The notes under the pieces were generated by a model. The model was not told the origin of the DNA, did no database searches, and saw only the letters and a program-made list of their open reading frames with translations. This document shows, in pieces, positions 25,206-38,099 of a stretch of 64,000 nt of DNA (position 1 is the first letter of the stretch; the number at the start of each line of letters is the position of its first letter). The DNA comes from Chrysomallon squamiferum (Eukaryota > Mollusca > Gastropoda > Neomphalida > Peltospiridae): the NCBI GenBank assembly GCA_012295275.1, contig CM022673.1, positions 24,178,081-24,242,080 on the forward strand. Direction: 5' to 3'. The position numbers and the translations under genes were made by a program.

Positions 25206-26142
25206 ATTCGAACTGGATATTATTTAAAACTGAAAAGGTGACAAGGTGAATACTTCGAACAGAAAAAAATAAATCCCTACAATTATACTGTTATAGACAG
25301 TAGACACAGTGTATATATTACACTCAAGTAACATCAAATAATTAAGAAAAAAACATATTTTTATTTCACTTTAACATTGATCAAAGGTCGACAAACTTGA
25401 TATGTCTATCTACAGGAGGATTCCATTTTCTAGGGCATGGATAAACGCTTGTAAATGGATTAAAAATGTTTGGGGTTATCAATATATGGTTGACATTTCT
25501 AAAACTGACATCTGTACTGTATGAATAGTTTGTGACATTATTATTGTTGGGAAATTATTCATAATCACAATTTCGTATTGTTTTAGAAAGATATGTTACA
25601 TAAAATTTTAAAACTAACAATATTATGTGATGTTAATATTGCTAATAAATATCTTAAGAAGTTAATTTATTGGCACCATTTATATATTTTTATGTATAAA
25701 ACAGATAAATTATTGTTACTTATTATCAATTGCTTTCTTTAATAGATTGAAATAAGAATTGAAATGTATCGAGAAAGAAGAAGTAATTTACCTTGCATAA
25801 AATAAGTACGATACACATCGACAGTAGATAAAAATATTAACATGTTCTTACTGTCGTGTAAAATAAGTGCATTGTAAACTCACTATTTTGCTGATATTTG
25901 CTAATGACTTCATTGAGTGTATGATTCAAATTCAAATATATTTCCACGAACTTCGAATAGAATGATTATATTTTGTTATTAGCTGTGTTTATCTTTCTTT
26001 TCTTGCTTCAAAATTCGACTGTCAATTTAAAAATGAGAACACAATGTCACAGGCAATCAATGAAAAACATTATATTTATTAAATATATTAGCATTCTTCT
26101 ATAGAACAATTCTGCAAGTTTTGAATTCGTACTTGTTTTCTT

Positions 26143-26736
26143 CTAGCAAATACGACCATTGCAGCACTTGTGGTATGTTGCATCATAACCTTGTTTTCCA
26201 CAACATGCAGGACGATATCCTGTTATGAAGACGACGTTTCCCCCCGCAGCACATTTTTAATGACACATCGTAACTTCGTGGTCCACAACAGGCAAAACTT
26301 ATTCCTGTTGTGTCCGCAACGTTTCCTTCGCACCATATTTGGTGCGTTACGTCATAACCTCGTGTGCCACAACATCCAGAACGTATTCCTGTCCTGGGGA
26401 CAACGTTTCCAGCGCAGCACATGCTGAACCTTGGACTGTAGGTCCTCTGACCGCATACAGCTGTATTTCAACATTAACATATATATATATATATATATAT
26501 ATATTATCCATTGATCCATGCATTTACCTGATTCCTATCTGTGTACACGTAACAATATTAAAACAATCATCTGTAATGGTTTCAGAAATGCGTGTAGGCT
26601 GTTTATTTGTGTAATCAAAGCTATACTTCATAAGAAAAAAGAAATAAATACCTGGTGAAGACGTCGATATTAGCCAAGACTGAATTCGTGTAACTAATAC
26701 AGCGACAACAAAAGCCAAAATAGAAATATTCTTCAT
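26143..26736 (-). pseudogene. Galaxin-like G6, frameshifted in the third repeat
   Basis: Exon 2 is 26652-26772 with an intact signal peptide (ATG at 26736); exon 3 is 26143-26460; the exon 1 donor is at 27332; AATAAA lies at about 26,075-26,080. Two defects are seen. A C run near 26,240 has six Cs instead of five and shifts the frame after the fifth di-cysteine. The third di-cysteine has become Trp-Cys. The lost cysteine pair suggests relaxed constraint independent of the homopolymer change. Confidence 0.7.
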
Positions 26737-27798
26737 TTGTCACTTTTCTTCTTTTTTTCTTATTTTAATGGTCTGGAGAAAAATAAATGACATTATTTAT
26801 AACATTAATAATACAATACACAAAAAAATAAATTAATGGAACTGTGCAGAAGCCCAGTCAATCGGAAATATTTAAAATTGTAATAGTTTAATATTACAAC
26901 ACTATAATATTATTAGTTTTATAAATAAAATATAACATTAAAAGATAAAATCGGAAACATCCAACTCCAAAATATTAAAAATTGAAGAAAGAGACGCCAT
27001 TGTTGGCTAATAGAAAATAGAAAGTTTTAAAGTCGTAATTCTTTTCAGTCTCTCTCTAATCCTACGTAATACTAATACAACTAATAATAATAACAACAAC
27101 AACAACAACAATAACAATAAAAATAATAATAAAATAAAAACAACAGCAATAATAACAACAACAACAACAACAACAACAATAATAATAATAATGATTTAAG
27201 ACACATACATGCAAAAAACCTATCACATCTGACAATTTTAGAATAACGATGTAAGAAAATGGATAATATAAACATTTATAAATGTTCTGCTGCTAAAGTA
27301 TGCAGATTAGACAGTTTTACTTACTACTAACCTGAATACTGTGGATCTGTTATTACAGAGGTGGAGAATTCGATCGAATACTTTAATGCAGTTAAAGCAA
27401 AACCAAACCAACGTTCACCAACCGAAGATAAAGAAAACTTATTATTTACAGTTTTCGATAGCTCATCAAATGAATCTAAAATTGTAAAACGATTAACATT
27501 TCTAAGTAAAAAAATGATCTAATTTCTTTCTTTGGCACAGTCGGGAATTAGGCCAGCTTATGTCATTTATATGTTCATCTGGGTTCCAAAGTTTCACACT
27601 TTGTTAACACATCTGAGTATTATAACGGTAATGGCCAATAGAAAATGTACGCCATTAAATATATCCATAATTTAGTTTGATATACAGCTATCGAATCACA
27701 AGTGTAGATATGTATCTAGCCAGTCTAATATACCTTCAGTGACAACTTTTAGTTTTATAAATTTGTTTAAGATTTTAATTTTTTATAATTTTTTTCTT

Positions 27799-28002
27799 TT
27801 ATACAAAGATTTTATTGAAAAAAATATAAACTATAAATTTATAATCCGACTGAAACGATATCCACTGAATGAATTCGTTTATGTGTACGGTTACCGTTTG
27901 ATGTCTACCAACATCGTCGCGATGAATGACAAAACTGACTTCAAAACCATCAATATCAGACATACAGGTTTTTGCCTCATTTCAGAGTTCAGTTACAGCC
28001 AT
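27799..28002 (-). pseudogene. Remnant of the 68-codon ORF upstream of G6
   Basis: The tryptophan codon is kept, but a deletion near 27,962 and loss of a matching start region disrupt the frame. Confidence 0.35.
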
Positions 28003-28027
28003 ACGTATACATAATATACATATATAC

Positions 28028-28029
<2 letters not shown>

Positions 28030-28109
<80 letters not shown>
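28030..28109. repeat. (GT)n microsatellite, longest in the window
   Basis: About 40 uninterrupted dinucleotides followed by (TA)n. It produces Cys-Val ORFs in two frames that are artefacts. Confidence 0.95.
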
Positions 28110-28119
<10 letters not shown>

Positions 28120-28272
28120 GTATATGTTCTTTTCTTTTCAGCTAGACAATATTTATACATTTGTCAAACGCAGATAAATTGTTATTCCATCTTATCAATT
28201 TCTTTCTTTAATATACTGAAGTAACGACTCAAAGGTATCGAAAAAGATGAAAGAGAAAGTAAAAGATACATT

Positions 28273-28344
28273 TTCCCAAGCGGGGAATCGAACCCCGGTC
28301 GTCGCGGTGAGAGCGCGAAATCCTAACCACTAGAGCACTTGGGA
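28273..28344 (-). tRNA. tRNA-Glu (CTC), near-intact variant
   Basis: 72 nt. The acceptor stem pairs perfectly (TCCCAAG with CTTGGGA) and anticodon and T stems are closed. It differs from the identical set at a few positions, including C in place of G at nt 10, which weakens the D stem and A box. It could be functional or a young pseudogene. Confidence 0.6.
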
Positions 28345-30145
28345 AGTTACAAATACTGTTTTGGATACTGTTTAAGAACTGAAAAGCAAACACGATAAAT
28401 AGTTCAAACAAAAATAAACCACAGTAATTATATTGTTATAGACAGAGTCAAGTAAACATATTCTTATTTCACTTTAACCTTAATCACAGACCGACAAACT
28501 TGATGTGTCTACCTACAGGTGGATTCCATTTTCTAAGGCAGTGATAAACGCTTAGAACTGGATTAAAAGTTTTTTGGGTCGAAAATCAAAAAGCATGGAT
28601 TATCGATATATGTTCGACATGGTTAAAACTGAAAACTGTTGGTGTATAATTGTTCTATGTGAATAGTTTGCTGTATTATTATTGTTGGGAAATTACTGAT
28701 GATCACAATTTCATATTGTTTTAAAAAGATATGTTACATAAAATTTTAAAACTAACTATATCATATGATGTTAATATTGTTAATAAATAGATAAATTTAA
28801 ATATATTACTAAATTAATTTACTGACACTAAATTTTAGAAGACTGGCACCATTTTTATATTATGTATTGATTAATGTAAAAAAATATATTATGTGACATT
28901 AGAAACATAAATGTTCTTTTCCTTAGAAGTAGAACAAAATATATTCATTTCTCAAACACAGATCATTTATTCTTACATCTTATCAATTTCTTTCTTTAAT
29001 ATATTGAAGTAACAATTCAAAAGTATCGAATAAGAAGAATTTTGTTTTTCTTAAAATTTATGCTTGTCAGTTTATTTTCGGCAATGAACGCAAGAAGCTG
29101 AACAAAGATACTACAGCGCTCTCTTTATAATCATATTAACTTTCATGTTTTTGTCTTTATGTGTCATTTCTTCTTGTTCACAAAAACTCTTGTCTTTCTT
29201 CATCTGCAAAACTAGTCTGATAAGCGTTTTTTCTTTCTCTCTGCACGCAAGCTATGATTTCTCCATCTCTGAATTTCGATGAAATAAACTCAGTTAGCTC
29301 CCTTGCTTTTACTGCTTCTCAATAATTGGAAAGGCTGATAAAGGAGGTCTTAAATTGGTCAAATATTGACTTGAGAAACCAAGCTTTTAGATTAAAATGG
29401 TGAGAAATGTTCGTGTTATCATAAATGTAAATCTATATGGAAAAACTTACTCACTAATTTTCTTTTACGATACAGCAACACGAAAATGTATTTATTATAA
29501 AACATGTCAAATATCTAGTTTATGCTGAATTGTTATTAGCATTTAACAATATAAGTGAAATTAGAAGACTTATGTCGACTACAATAGAACAAATACTAAT
29601 GTATCCATTGTTTATTAATGATTTAATGAGGTTAACTGATTTTTGACAGAAAATATTGAACACTGATTTTTAGACTTCCGTAGAATGATTCCCTTATTTA
29701 ACTTTATCATGTTTCTTTGGAAAGAAAGGTTTTAGTACTTAAGAATTAAGACTGCGAACATAATTTATTTTTATTTTATTTTTTTTTTTTTCTGTTTTAA
29801 GCTGTAAGAGTGACCATTATAACCGTAGACATTTTAGTCGTGTAAAAGGTATATTATTAGTCTGCGTTATTTTGTTATACAAACTATTATTTAATGACAT
29901 GTTAAACAGTGTTTAGATATAGTGTTCTTCATAAAATAAAGAAACTTTATTCATTAAGGATTGTGCAACAGTTTCAGAAACTAAAGGCTGAGTTATAATA
30001 GTTATACTTTTAACGTGTGTATAAATATTTTCTTCTGTTTGTTTGCTTTTCTTATCGATCGTATTTAATAGTTTTTAACTCTTAGAATTTAATAATTAAC
30101 TACACTTAACCAATCTGATTCTGTTGTATAAATATAAGAATTTAT
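28345..30145. other. AT-rich region with no recognisable gene
   Basis: The first 550 bases are tRNA-unit flank. From about 29,040 the sequence has no counterpart elsewhere in the window and no ORF of protein-like composition in either strand. I see nothing else that I can support. Confidence 0.5.
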
Positions 30146-30182
30146 GACAGCGATGGCCGGGATTCGATGTCCCGCTTGGGAA
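30146..30182 (+). pseudogene. 3' half of a tRNA-Glu copy
   Basis: Begins near nt 38 of the tRNA and covers the 3' anticodon strand, T arm (GGGATTCGATGTCCC) and 3' acceptor. The 5' half is absent. It is the only plus-strand tRNA fragment in this part of the window. Confidence 0.6.
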
Positions 30183-32020
30183 TAATTTTTCAAAATTAAA
30201 AAATTTACCTATATATTTATATAAATTAATAAATAAATAAATATTGTTTATTATACATTCTACAGAGCCCAGTTATCACGGTTCCTGTCGACCCTTTTCT
30301 ACTGTATCAGTAGTCAGAAGACCGTCACAATTACTGAGTCCATCTGGATGTTTTTATTCTGATCGCCTTTTCTATAGTATGTACGATATGTAATGTTTAT
30401 TTTCAGACCTGTAAAGCATAAAAGCTAAACTTTATTTTTAATTAACTCAAATAGATCATCGTCTTTTCTATTTCTGTTCTCTTATGTGAAGCACAAACCA
30501 ATCTCTTTTCTTGTTTGTCAAAACTGACACGAACAAATTTCATTGACTTATTTATTTGTGACTGAATTAAACTGAACTATAAATGTGTGTATCTGATGTT
30601 ACGTAAGCTAATGTGTAGTGTATGAGTTACTCCGTCCTGCCACGAAACGACCAAGTGTTGTTAGCGTCAAGTTAATATTTGAGCTAAACATAGTTAATCA
30701 AGGTGTTCATTTTTTTAAACAGGGCACCTTTCATCCTTGAATGTATGAGGTTTTCACTCTGTATATTTAAAATGTTAGCTACTAATACATTATTTTCTCA
30801 GTACAGAGCTGTTTTTCTAACTGGAGACTGTTGTATTAGATCCTGAAATGAACGGGTGGAGTAAAACATACATCTTCCTGTAAGTTATAACTACTATACG
30901 TTTCAGTAAGGGCATTTTTGGAATTATTTAATTTTAATGTCTTTATTCTTCTTTCTGTCTTTCGTTTTTGAAATTTATTTTAACTTTAAGATCGTTTTAA
31001 TAAAGAAAGTAAATGACAGTTAATTTTTGTTTTTGAAAAGTTTGTTGTAAATTTGTGTTGCCCGTATCAAATAGATACAAAAAAATCCTGCACACTTTTT
31101 GATGCCAACTATTAATTTCAAAAAGCAATAATTTCGCTTCCCCCACAGTTCAGTACGTTTTGTACTATTATAACAATTACATTTTGCAGTTTCTAAATAA
31201 CTTAAACTAAGAAAATGTCCCTTACATATTTTTAGCGAAGCTTTGTCACATGTTAAGATATTAGAATAATTAATGTTTATTTCTGAAATCTAATGATCAT
31301 GATATCGAACTCCAGGATGGGATTGACTGGTCCGGTCCTACAAGCCGTCGAATGCACGTGTTTTTCCATGATGCCATTCATGACCCACAGTTGTTGGTTT
31401 TGTAGACAGACTGTATAGTTAACTGATTAATAAGTTACAACAGAAAAGGAAAAAACAAAAAAAAAAAGAAAAGAAAGAGAGAAAATTAAAACAGAATACG
31501 TTGCCTTTTACTTTGAGTAAACCTGGCGTCAGTCATTCTTATTTTCATTCATTGTAACATCACCACAGATAAATGACCTAGTCATTACAGATCTAACTAT
31601 TAGTATTATATATATATATACTATTTGCCTTGCATAAGTCTGTGTTATTTTGTTAGACAAAATATTTAATGACATGTTAAACACTGTTTAGATACACATC
31701 GACAGTAGATAAAAATATTAATATGTTCTTATTGTAGTGTAAACTAAGTCCATTGCAAACTCATTATTTTGTTCATTGATATTTGATGATGACTTTATTA
31801 ACTATATTATTCAAATTCTAGGATATTTCCACGAATTTCGGAATAGAATGTTTTAAATTTTGTTATTAGCTGTATTTTTTCTTTTCTTCCTTCAAAATTC
31901 GTCGGTTCAGTTTAAGAATAAAAACAGAATATAATCAATGAAAAGACTATATGTATTAATTATGTTAGTATTCTTGTTACAGAACTATGACGCAAGTTTT
32001 GAATTCGTATTTGTTTTCTT
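30183..32020 (-). repeat. 3' flank of G7, inverted copy of about 47.0-48.7 kb
   Basis: No gene seen. It matches the G8 3' flank on the opposite strand over most of its length, for example TGGTCCGGTCCTACAAGCCG at about 31,330 and its complement at about 47,690. Parts also match the plus-strand sequence on both sides of the N gap. Confidence 0.65.
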
Positions 32021-32430
32021 CTAGCAAATACGGCCATTGCAGCAGCTGTCGAATGCTGCATCATAACTTTGTGTTCCACAACATGCAGGACTTATTCCTC
32101 TTCTAGGGACAACGTTTCTCCAACAGCACATTTCGGTTGCATCATCATAGCCTTGCCTTCCACAACATGCAGGAGTTATTCCTCTTCTGGGGACAACGTT
32201 TCTCCAACAGCACATTTCGGTTGCATCATCATAGCCTTGCCTTCCACAACATGCAGGAGTTATTCCTCTTCTAGGGACAACGTTTCTCCAACAGCACATG
32301 CTGAAGCTTGGATTGTAGCTGTTGTAACCGCATACAGCTGTATTTCAGAATTAATATAAGAACTTCTACATATCTTCATTACTATTATCTGCTTATCTCT
32401 CTGTTAGTCTGTCCATATAAGTTAATCTGT

Positions 32431-32497
<67 letters not shown>

Positions 32498-32775
32498 ACA
32501 TTCATATACACGAATCATAGCTATAGATACATTATCTATCGATCTATGCGTTTACCTGATTCCTCTCTGTACATGTAAAACTATTAAAACAGTCACCTCG
32601 AAGAGTTCAGAAATGCATGTAGGCTATTTATTTGTGTAATCAAAGCTGAATGTTGAATGTAGCTTTTGTAGTCGCATACAGCTGTATTTCAAAATACATA
32701 TTATAACTTTTGTATATTTCCATTACTATTATCTACTTGTCTCTTCGTCTGTTTGTCTATATCAGTCAACTGTTT

Positions 32776-32822
<47 letters not shown>

Positions 32823-33005
32823 ATAATAAATCAATCATCTGTAAGTGTTCAGAAAAGCAGGTAGGCTGTTTTTTTTTTGTGTAATCAAAGCTATACTTCA
32901 TAAGAAAAAAAAAATACCTTGTGAAGACGCCGATGTTCCCCACGACTGAATGCATGTAATTGTTAATACAGCAACATAAAAAGCCAAAACAGAAATAAAC
33001 TTCAT
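32021..33005 (-). CDS. Galaxin-like secreted cysteine-repeat protein G7
   Basis: Intact 134-residue product. Exon 2 is 32918-33029 with the ATG at 33005 (begins MKFISVLAF); exon 3 is 32021-32337; intron 2 is about 580 bases, much longer than in G1-G6; the exon 1 donor is at 33480. The three repeats are almost identical to each other (CCWRNVVPRRGI...CCGRQGYDDATE), unlike the divergent repeats of G1-G6, so they were homogenised recently. Intron 2 holds a decoy copy of the start of exon 3, a (CA)n tract and a (GT)n tract. The polyadenylation signal is a variant (AATACA). Upstream promoter sequence is replaced by LINE A about 75 bases before the exon 1 donor. Confidence 0.75.
32433..32500. repeat. 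(CA)n microsatellite in G7 intron 2
   Basis: About 30 CA units near exon 3. A second tract, (GT)n at 32,787-32,819, lies nearer exon 2; only the latter has a counterpart in G8 (45,832-45,863). Confidence 0.9.
32640..32690 (-). pseudogene. Decoy copy of the start of galaxin exon 3 in G7 intron 2
   Basis: On the minus strand an intact-looking acceptor (GAAATACAG) is followed by CTGTATGCGACTAC and then AGCTACATTCAAC, matching the first 30 or so bases of real exon 3 before the match ends. The G8 intron carries the equivalent relic at about 45,960-45,995. Confidence 0.65.
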
Positions 33006-33539
33006 TTTTGTTTTTCTCTTTTTTCTGATCTAGAGAAAAAAAATGACATTATTTAAAATATCAATAAAAGAATATACATTACAAAATATTTATATAAAGG
33101 TGCAGAATCCCATTAATTGGCAAATATTTTAATAGTTTAATAGTTTAATAATAAAATATAACATGGAAAGATTAAATCGGAAACATCCAAGTTCGAAATA
33201 TTAAAAACTGAAGAAAGAGACGCCGTTGTTGGCTAATAGAAAATAGAAAATTTTAAACTCGTAATTCTAGTCAGTCTCTCTAATCCATAATCCTTCGTAA
33301 TACTAATACTACTACTACTACTACTACTAATAATAATAATGATTTAAAACACATACATGCAAAAAACCTATCACATCTGACAATTTTAGAATAACGATGT
33401 AAGAAAATAGATAATATAAACATTTATAAATGTTCTGCTGCTAAACTATGCAGATTAGACAGTTTTACTTACTACTAACCTGAATACCGTGGATCTGTTA
33501 TTACAGAGGTGGAGAATTCGATCGAATACTTTAATGCAG

Positions 33540-36500
33540 TTAAATCAAAACCAAACCAAGCTCATTCCATTTTTCTTCACAAGTTGGTGCTTTAAAGTTG
33601 TTTAAAATTAAAATAGAATAAATTATTTTAACTGTAAATTTACTGACATTTATCATTTCATTATTCTGAAACAAAAATAAATCTTTATTAGATGTTAATT
33701 TTTTAGCATTTCTGTTAATAGAACTTTTCCATTCATCTGGAAGTGATTTCTTAATAACATTGTAAGCTATATAAATTTGGTTTTTGGATAATTCTGGAGA
33801 TTTTTCATGAATAATTTCTACAATAGCTGTAAAAGGAAGAAAACCTGATATTACTTCATAAGCAATATCAGCCACTTTGACTATTCCACTTTTTATAAAA
33901 GAACTAAATAATAATAATTTGTTTTTATATTTAATGAATGGATTTTGAAAAAGTGGCTGAAATAATATTTCGTCTGTATCAAGTGGGAAATTACCTTCTC
34001 CATTGTTAACAGTGTCCCAAGCTGATAACATTTCAGCATAAAAAGGATTGATAACTTTTAAAGCTTCTTTATTGTATACTATTTTAAAAATGTCACAATT
34101 TAGATTCATATTCATATATTTTTCAAGAAATATTGACATTGTATATTTCCATACATTTTTAAAATTATTATCAAAATATTTCTTTAACATTTTTATTCGA
34201 AAAGCCATTTTCTTTAATGAAATATCTTGAATATTTAGTCCACCCGACATTTTATTTCCAATTATTGTTGAATATTTTATTAAATGCGTTTTTCCTTCCC
34301 ACATAAATTTATAAAATAATTTATGAATTTCATTTTCTACCCAATTCGGTACATTTATTGCGCTAATGATATACCACAGTCTAGATGTTAATAAAGTATT
34401 CCATACTTCAGCTTTTTCGTGTAAAGTGAGTTTTCTTTGACTCCATAAGTTAATTAAATTAGACATTTTATCTAATTTATTTTTCCAGTTCAATCTTTCA
34501 CATAATGGTTTATTTGGTCCTAAATATATACCTAGAATTTTAACATAGTTTTTATTTATTGATATTGGAATGTTAAAAGATAAGTTTTCAATCATGGTTT
34601 TACCAAGATAAAGTACTTCTGACTTATCTACATTGACTTTTGCCCCTGTAGCACTGCAATACATATTTATTGTATTAAAAACATTTTCTACTGACTGAGC
34701 ATCACAGACAGTTACTGTAGTATCATCTGCATGCTGAAATAATAAAGAATTAAGTTCATTTGTTATTCTAATTCCATTCATGCTATGTCTTTTTTTAATT
34801 AAATTATTTAAGGGTTCAGCTACAATAACATAAAGCATCATTGATATTGGACATCCTTGTCTAACCCCTCTTGTAATATTGAAAAAAGGTGTTAAATGTC
34901 CATTAATTTTTACACAACTTTTTATATTATTATATAGTATTTTAATCCACTTCATAAAATTATCACCAAAATTGAATTTTTTCAAAACTTTTAAAATAAA
35001 ACTATGTGATACTCTATCAAATGCTTTCTCTTGATCTATTTTAACTATATACCCTTCTGTATTATTTAACTCGACAATATCTATAATATCTCTTACTGAC
35101 ATAATATTGTCAGCAATATCTCTTCCTTTACACAACAGGTTTGTTCTGATGAAATAATAGTTGACATTACTTGTTTAAGACGATTTGCAAAAACTTTAGC
35201 AATAATTTTATAATCTACATTTAAAAGGCTGATAGGTCTGAAATTTTTTAGGTCTGCTTTATCTCCTTTTTTCTTGTAAAACAAACTAATTACTCCTTTT
35301 TTCATACTACGTGACAACATTTCTTCTTTCTGAATTGACATAACTACTTTATGAAAGAAATGTTTTAAATTTTCCCGGAGTTTAACATAAAATTCTACTG
35401 TTAGACCGTCCAAACCAGGTGATTTATTTCTATTCATTTCTTTTAAAGCTTCAGTTAATTCTTCAATTGTAATGTCTTTCTCACAGTTTTCACTTTCAGA
35501 TTCCTTTAGTTTATTTGTTATTAAATTTATTATTTCTTCCTGTTTAATAATATCTACATTTTCTTGTGTAAATAATTTTGAATAAAAGTCATAAGCATAT
35601 TGTAATATATCTTCCGTTCTTCTTGTTAATCCATTTACTGTCTTTAGCTCTTTAATAGAATTTGATTCTTGTTTTGATTTTTCTAAACTGAGAAAAAGCG
35701 TGGTATTTCTATCCATATCTAGATTCCAATGAGTTTTAGATCTTAAAATAGCACCATTACATTTAGATCTCTCAATTAATTTTAATTTTTCTTCTAAAAT
35801 TTGTATGTTACTCAAATCATGATGCTTATTTACAGCTAGTTTAGCATATTCTCGTTTCAAAGCATTTTGTATATTATAATATTTTTCGTTATCTGATTTT
35901 CTCTTTTTTATTGCAAAATTTCTTGCACATGTTTTCATTTTATATTTTAAGTTGTCCCACCAAACACTAGGCTCAGTCTGTAACAAAGGACACTCAGAAG
36001 CTTTATTAATAACTTCAATAATAGCTTTACAAAAACTTTCATCTTTCAACAATTCATTATTAAAGATCCAAATACCTTGACCTCTCTCTACATGAGAAAA
36101 ATCTATTTTAAGTGATAAAAAATTGTGATCACTAACCGAGGTATAGGATATGTATACATTACTTATAAACTGTAATAAATTTCTAGAAATTAAGAATAAA
36201 TCAATTCTTGACTGTTTTATAGTGTTTTCAACTATTTGAGATCTAGTAAACTGCCTTTTATCTGGATTTCTGTGTCGCCAAATATCAACTAAATTATAAT
36301 TATAAATAACTGACTGTAATTCATTACTACTTTTCATATTGAAAGTTTTATTATTAATGCCTAAATCTAAGTTAGGATTTAAAATTTCATTAAAATCTCC
36401 TGCCATTATTGTATTTTTTAAATACACAAATTTACATAATCCTTTAAAAAATAAAATTCTTTCTTCAATATTATTTGGTGCATATACATTTATAAAACTG

Positions 36501-36841
36501 TATTCTTCTTCATCTATTTTCGTATTAATTTTTAAAATCCTGCCTTCAGTGTCGCAACTATTAAATGTAAACTTATAAGGACATTCTTTTGATACCAGTA
36601 TTGCTACACCCCTTCTTTTCTTATTTGGACAATTATTATAAAATATATTTCCTTCCCATAAATGTTTATATCTCTCAATGAAGTCATTATCCCAAAATGT
36701 TTCCTGTAGGAAAATAATATTTGCATGTTTACTTTTAATAGTTGCAAAAACTGAATTTAATTTCTCAATATCTCTCAGTCCGTTTACATTTATAGACAAA
36801 ATCATAATTAGAATTAGAAAATTTATAAAACTATTATTCAT
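33540..36841 (-). pseudogene. LINE A ORF2: endonuclease and reverse transcriptase, frameshifted
   Basis: The N-terminal part (36841 to about 35,125) is an apurinic/apyrimidinic-type endonuclease: motifs SINVNGLR, FLQETFW, NVYAPNN, AGDFNEI, SRIDLFL and SDHNF occur in the usual order within the first 245 residues. Reverse transcriptase follows: NFRPISLLNVDYK, then IDQEKAFDR (motif A), GVRQGCPIS (motif B) and FQHADDTT (motif C, both catalytic Asp kept; codons near 34,722-34,733). A one-base frameshift at about 35,125 separates the two halves between residues Val-Lys and Gly-Arg. The C-terminus is cut off at the junction with G7. The start lies 12 bases after the ORF1 stop. Confidence 0.85.
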
Positions 36842-38099
36842 TTTTAAAATGTTCTATATCTTGTCTATATTCCCCTCACAATGCTCGTTGATCACCCTGT
36901 CAAAACTTTCTCTCACACTTTTCATGCGCGCTGCATGTCTCTTTTTTTGTTTTCTATTTTCTACCAAGCTCCACAGTTTTTCTTCTGATGGACGCTTGAT
37001 CAATCTCGTTCGACGCGTTGTTTTACTCTGCTTACTATTTTCTGCTTCGATGGTTTCAGCTTCCTTGTTAGTAATTTTCACTGTGGTGTTTTTATCAGGG
37101 TTTTTTTCTTGTTTTTCTCCATTTTCCGATTTTTGTTTTTCCTTATTGATTTTCATTTCTGTTGTATTTATCCTCTGGATACTTTCTGCTTCACTTTCTT
37201 TTTTCTCCTTTGATTTTACATTATCTGTAGTATATTCCATACCATCACTGTCACTGTCGCTGTTTTTATGTTCGTCGCTGTCATACTCTGTCCAACACTC
37301 ACATTCATCCTCTTTGTTTCCACACTTTTCACACAGAAATATGTTCGGGCAGTTTCTAGCAAAATGTCCTTTTTGTTTACAGTTATGACACCTTATATTT
37401 GGACAGTCTTTCAACAAATGATTATCCGCCACACAGTTGTAACAGACTTTTATTTGATTGTCATGTAATACTCTAAAATATTTTATTCCTTCGTAAGTCC
37501 GAAATTTCATTGAGTACGGTAAACTTTTTATTCCGGGTGGAAATTTCACTCTCACATATCTTGTTCCATCTGCAATTTTTGTCCCTTTGTATAGTCTTCT
37601 ATAAATAGGTGATAAAATTTCTACTTTCATTTCTTTCAATTTCTCTTCAATTTCTTCATCTTCAATGTAGGCAGGCAAGTGTAAAAAGGAAACGACTACA
37701 GTTTCAGATTTTAAAATTCTCGCCTTTATTTTTAGACCTTTCAATTCTGTTTCATCAATTTCCGTAATCATTCTCGCTTGTATAAAATCTTCTAGTGTTA
37801 TTTCATAAGAGTCGGATTCTTTCGGTACACAAGCTTTTATCACATCACCCACCTGGCCACTTACAAAATCTATCATATCGCCTGCTGAAATGTTCTTGTT
37901 ATCTTCTACATTTACAATCACGGTGCATTCTTTTTTAAAAATATTTTTTCTCAACACCTCTTTTTTTAAATTCATATCTTTCATTTTATCTTCATACTTT
38001 TCAGATTCTTCTGCCCAACACATAATACTTAGTTTACAACAAGAAGCGAGAGCCGATGTGAAACGCGTCCACACCCGACGCCAACCTAACCGGAAGTCT
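33553..38099 (-). mobile_element. LINE copy A, Tx1/L1-like, 3'-truncated
   Basis: Non-LTR retrotransposon with a GC-rich 5' UTR, ORF1 and ORF2. The 5' end (AGACTTCCGG on the minus strand) coincides with the 5' end of LINE B. About 810 bases at the 3' end, including the ORF2 C-terminus and poly-A, are missing. The 3' break joins galaxin G7 promoter sequence through the shared bases AAACCAA (33553-33559). At the 5' side the expected tRNA half is absent and the element abuts duplicon flank (AACATCACAAA). It is therefore not in its original insertion context. Confidence 0.85.
36854..38023 (-). CDS. LINE A ORF1, zinc-knuckle nucleic-acid-binding protein
   Basis: 389 residues from the MCWAEE start, chosen because LINE B has MSWAEE at the same place while upstream in-frame residues are translated 5' UTR. 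Two CCHC knuckles are present (C194-C197-H202-C207 and C212-C215-H220-C225), and a third cysteine-rich stretch (CEKCGNKEDECEC) may be a partial one. Before them is a region with the character of an RNA-binding fold; after them come an acidic stretch and a basic, lysine/glutamate-rich tail. CCHC knuckles in ORF1 are usual for Tx1-group and some L1-group elements. ORF1 binds element RNA in a ribonucleoprotein with ORF2 (family knowledge). The frame is open throughout. Confidence 0.8.
   Translation of the reverse strand: MCWAEESEKYEDKMKDMNLKKEVLRKNIFKKECTVIVNVEDNKNISAGDMIDFVSGQVGDVIKACVPKESDSYEITLEDFIQARMITEIDETELKGLKIKARILKSETVVVSFLHLPAYIEDEEIEEKLKEMKVEILSPIYRRLYKGTKIADGTRYVRVKFPPGIKSLPYSMKFRTYEGIKYFRVLHDNQIKVCYNCVADNHLLKDCPNIRCHNCKQKGHFARNCPNIFLCEKCGNKEDECECWTEYDSDEHKNSDSDSDGMEYTTDNVKSKEKKESEAESIQRINTTEMKINKEKQKSENGEKQEKNPDKNTTVKITNKEAETIEAENSKQSKTTRRTRLIKRPSEEKLWSLVENRKQKKRHAARMKSVRESFDRVINEHCEGNIDKI

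Larger units (their letters stand above)
10140..28344 (-). repeat. Six-unit tandem array, about 3.1 kb per unit
   Basis: Galaxin stop codons fall at 10505, 13658, 16764, 19866, 22986 and 26143, giving a period of about 3.10-3.16 kb. In transcription order each unit holds a tRNA-Glu copy, a GT microsatellite, a 68-codon ORF or its remnant, about 300 bases of promoter-like sequence, galaxin exon 1, intron 1 with an (AAC/AAT)n tract, exon 2, intron 2 and exon 3. Units 3, 4 and 5 are the most alike, so the array seems to have grown or been homogenised from the middle. Confidence 0.85.

Noticed and set aside
31300-31400. GC-richer stretch around TGGTCCGGTCCTACAAGCCG as a gene fragment
   Set aside because: No open frame of useful length in either this copy or its inverted counterpart near 47,690.
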